Assembly: GCA_010031285.1 (NCBI GenBank) | Contig: RHAY01000036.1 | Location: forward strand, 1-6,995 | Direction of reading: 5' to 3' | DNA from: Methylophilaceae bacterium | GTDB lineage: Bacteria; Pseudomonadota; Gammaproteobacteria; Burkholderiales; Methylophilaceae | Length of the DNA stretch: 6,995 nucleotides | Part shown: one piece after another, positions 5,631 through 6,995 of the stretch | Position numbering within the stretch: position 1 is the first letter of the stretch | How the letters are laid out: every line of letters starts with the position of its first letter | Position numbers and translations under genes: made by a program | Notes under the pieces: generated by a model | Databases searched by the model: none | Seen by the model: only the letters and a program-made list of their open reading frames with translations | What the model was told of the DNA's origin: nothing

Positions 5631-6017
5631 TTATTTTTTATAAATATCTTTAGGTTCTTTTATCACAGGATAATCAGTTACCCACATATTTTTGTCATCT
5701 AGCTTTTGATAAAAACAAGTTTCACGACCTGTATGGCAGGCAATATTTTCAATTTGCTCAATTTTAAGCAGGATGACATCACCATCACAATCGAGTCTTA
5801 TTTCATGAACATTCTGCACATGTCCTGATTCCTCGCCTTTCTCCCAAATTTTTTTTCTAGATCTTGACCAATAAAAAGCTTTTTTATTTTTTTGTGTCAG
5901 TTCTAAAGCTTCTTGATTCATCCATGCAAACATAAGAATTTTATTTGTTCTATAGTCCTGTGCAATAACTGGGACAAGCCCATCTTTATCCCATTTGATA
6001 GATTGTATCCAGCTCAT
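5631..6017 (-). CDS. hisI: Phosphoribosyl-AMP cyclohydrolase
   Basis: HisI opens the adenine ring of phosphoribosyl-AMP, the third step of histidine biosynthesis. The metal-binding segment DCDGD (76-80: D76, C77, D78, D80) and the later ACHTGRETCFY (93-103: C94, C101) provide the zinc and magnesium ligands known for this family. The usual start of the domain, VIAQDYRTNKILMFAWMN, is at 17-34, and the substrate-binding YWSRSRKKIW segment is at 49-58. Length (128 residues) is normal for a stand-alone enzyme. It overlaps the hisF stop by 4 bases (ATGA, 6014-6017), indicating coupled translation. Confidence 0.97.
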   Translation of the reverse strand: MSWIQSIKWDKDGLVPVIAQDYRTNKILMFAWMNQEALELTQKNKKAFYWSRSRKKIWEKGEESGHVQNVHEIRLDCDGDVILLKIEQIENIACHTGRETCFYQKLDDKNMWVTDYPVIKEPKDIYKK

Positions 6018-6784
6018 TGGCGAATCTCGATGTGATTAGATTTCATAAACGCTTTCGCTTCATTAATCGTATATTCTCCAAAATGAAATATGCTTGCCGC
6101 TAAGACCGCATCAGCCCCACCTATTTTTACACCATCTACAAGGTGTTGAAGATCACCAACACCTCCAGAAGCAATAATAGGCACATCCACTTTATCAGAT
6201 ATTGCCTTAATCAATTCGAGATCAAAACCTTTTTTTGTCCCATCTCGATCCATGCTTGTAACTAATAACTCACCTGCCCCTAATGAAGCCATTTTTGCTG
6301 CCCATTCAACCGCATCTAATCCGGTGGCATTTCTACCTCCATGAGTAAATACTTGCCAAAAAGATTTGCTTCCTTCTACCGTTAACTTTGCATCAATTGC
6401 AACCACAATACACTGGGAACCAAAACGAGATGAAGTTTGATAAACAATATCTGGATTAACAATTGCTGAGGTATTAATACTGACTTTGTCAGCGCCTGCA
6501 TTGAGTAAGTTTCTTACATCTTCGGGAGTTCGAACGCCGCCACCTACAGTCAGTGGAATAAAAACTTCTTTGGCAACATTCTCAATAATGTGAAGTATTA
6601 AACCTCGATTATCTGAGCTTGCTGTGATATCTAAAAAAGCTAATTCATCAGCACCTTGCTCATTGTATTTTTTTGCAACTTCTACAGGATCACCTGCATC
6701 TTTTAATTCTAAAAAATTAATCCCTTTAACAACTCTGCCATCAGTCACATCTAGACAAGGAATAATTCTTTTGGCGAGTGACAT
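6014..6784 (-). CDS. hisF: Imidazole glycerol phosphate synthase, cyclase subunit
   Basis: HisF joins ammonia, supplied by the glutaminase HisH, to PRFAR, giving imidazole glycerol phosphate and AICAR. It is a TIM barrel of 256 residues, the usual length. The catalytic aspartates correspond to D12 in IIPCLDV (7-13) and D131 in VVAIDAK (127-133). Phosphate-binding loops are seen at VGGGVR (80-85) and IIASGGVG (203-210), and the family stretch LVTSMDRDGTKKGFD is at 174-188. The ATG follows the hisA stop with no base between (TAA then ATG), so translation is likely coupled. HisH is expected upstream of hisA, outside the window. Confidence 0.98.
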   Translation of the reverse strand: MSLAKRIIPCLDVTDGRVVKGINFLELKDAGDPVEVAKKYNEQGADELAFLDITASSDNRGLILHIIENVAKEVFIPLTVGGGVRTPEDVRNLLNAGADKVSINTSAIVNPDIVYQTSSRFGSQCIVVAIDAKLTVEGSKSFWQVFTHGGRNATGLDAVEWAAKMASLGAGELLVTSMDRDGTKKGFDLELIKAISDKVDVPIIASGGVGDLQHLVDGVKIGGADAVLAASIFHFGEYTINEAKAFMKSNHIEIRQ

Positions 6785-6995
6785 TTATTTGATAAGCTCA
6801 TCTGCGAGTGTTTGTGCTGCTTTAAAATCAAGCGTTCCCTCGTATATAGCTCTACCTGTAATTGCTCCGCTGACGCCTGAATATGCAATTGAACATAAAT
6901 TTTTAATATCTTCTAGATTAGTCACACCACCACTAGCAATCACAGGAATGGTAAGTGCTTCGGCTAATTTCTCAGTTGCTTCAATATTCAATCCA
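6785..6995 (-). CDS. hisA: HisA, ProFAR isomerase (3' part; gene continues past window edge)
   Basis: HisA isomerises ProFAR to PRFAR, the step before HisF. Only about the last 70 codons of an expected 240-250 are inside the window; the frame stays open to the right edge, so the start is outside. The visible part is the last section of a TIM barrel: NIEAT, then the phosphate-binding IPVIASGGV, then SGVSGAITGRAIYEGTLDF, typical of the HisA C-terminus. A TTG near 6991 should not be taken as a start, because the coding similarity continues through it. The TAA stop abuts the hisF ATG, as in a standard his operon. Confidence 0.95.
   Translation of the reverse strand, partial: GLNIEATEKLAEALTIPVIASGGVTNLEDIKNLCSIAYSGVSGAITGRAIYEGTLDFKAAQTLADELIK

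Noticed and set aside
6785..6991. Stand-alone 68-residue protein starting at TTG near 6991
   Set aside because: The sequence is the C-terminal part of HisA and the frame stays open to the window edge, so this is a truncated view of a full gene.
1..6995. Undescribed defence, mobile or biosynthetic system
   Set aside because: Every long open frame on the coding strand belongs to a known housekeeping family in a conserved order, and no repeats, integrase, transposase or array structure was seen.

Overview
All genes in this window lie on the minus strand, so they are read from high to low coordinates. The window is the end of a histidine operon followed by housekeeping genes. In transcription order: hisA (3' part only, cut by the right edge), hisF, hisI, hisE, a HIT-family protein (hinT), tatA, tatB, tatC, a 120-base intergenic region, then petA, petB, petC (the cytochrome bc1 complex), sspA, sspB, and at the left edge what looks like the first 13 bases of a tRNA, probably tRNA-Thr.

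The gene order his-(HIT)-tatABC-petABC-sspAB, separate hisI and hisE genes, a PVWY-type cytochrome b and an SspA/SspB pair directly after the bc1 operon all point to a betaproteobacterium. The AT-rich composition, spacers of 0 to 15 bases nearly everywhere, short TatA, TatB and SspB proteins, and the lack of a protease gene between tatC and petA suggest a small streamlined genome, such as the OM43/Methylopumilus-type Methylophilaceae. The lineage is an inference from gene order and protein character, not from a database match.

Region by region: 4960-6995 holds late histidine biosynthesis genes (isomerase, cyclase, cyclohydrolase and pyrophosphohydrolase) ending in hinT. 3804-4947 is the complete Tat translocase for folded proteins. 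3684-3803 is the only real intergenic gap; it holds a good sigma70-type promoter for petABC and a 13-bp palindrome at the predicted start site. 1063-3683 encodes the Rieske protein, cytochrome b and cytochrome c1. 64-1060 encodes the RNA-polymerase-associated regulator SspA and the ClpXP adaptor SspB. 1-63 holds the tRNA start and its likely promoter.

The parts work together: Tat inserts the folded Rieske protein, whose signal is a KR rather than RR variant, so that it can join cytochromes b and c1 in the quinol-oxidising complex. I found no mobile element, CRISPR array, toxin or defence system and no convincing undescribed system. The points worth a second look are small-scale: the KR signal, the petA promoter and palindrome, the TTG start of tatC, the scarcity of Shine-Dalgarno sites, and the tRNA promoter.
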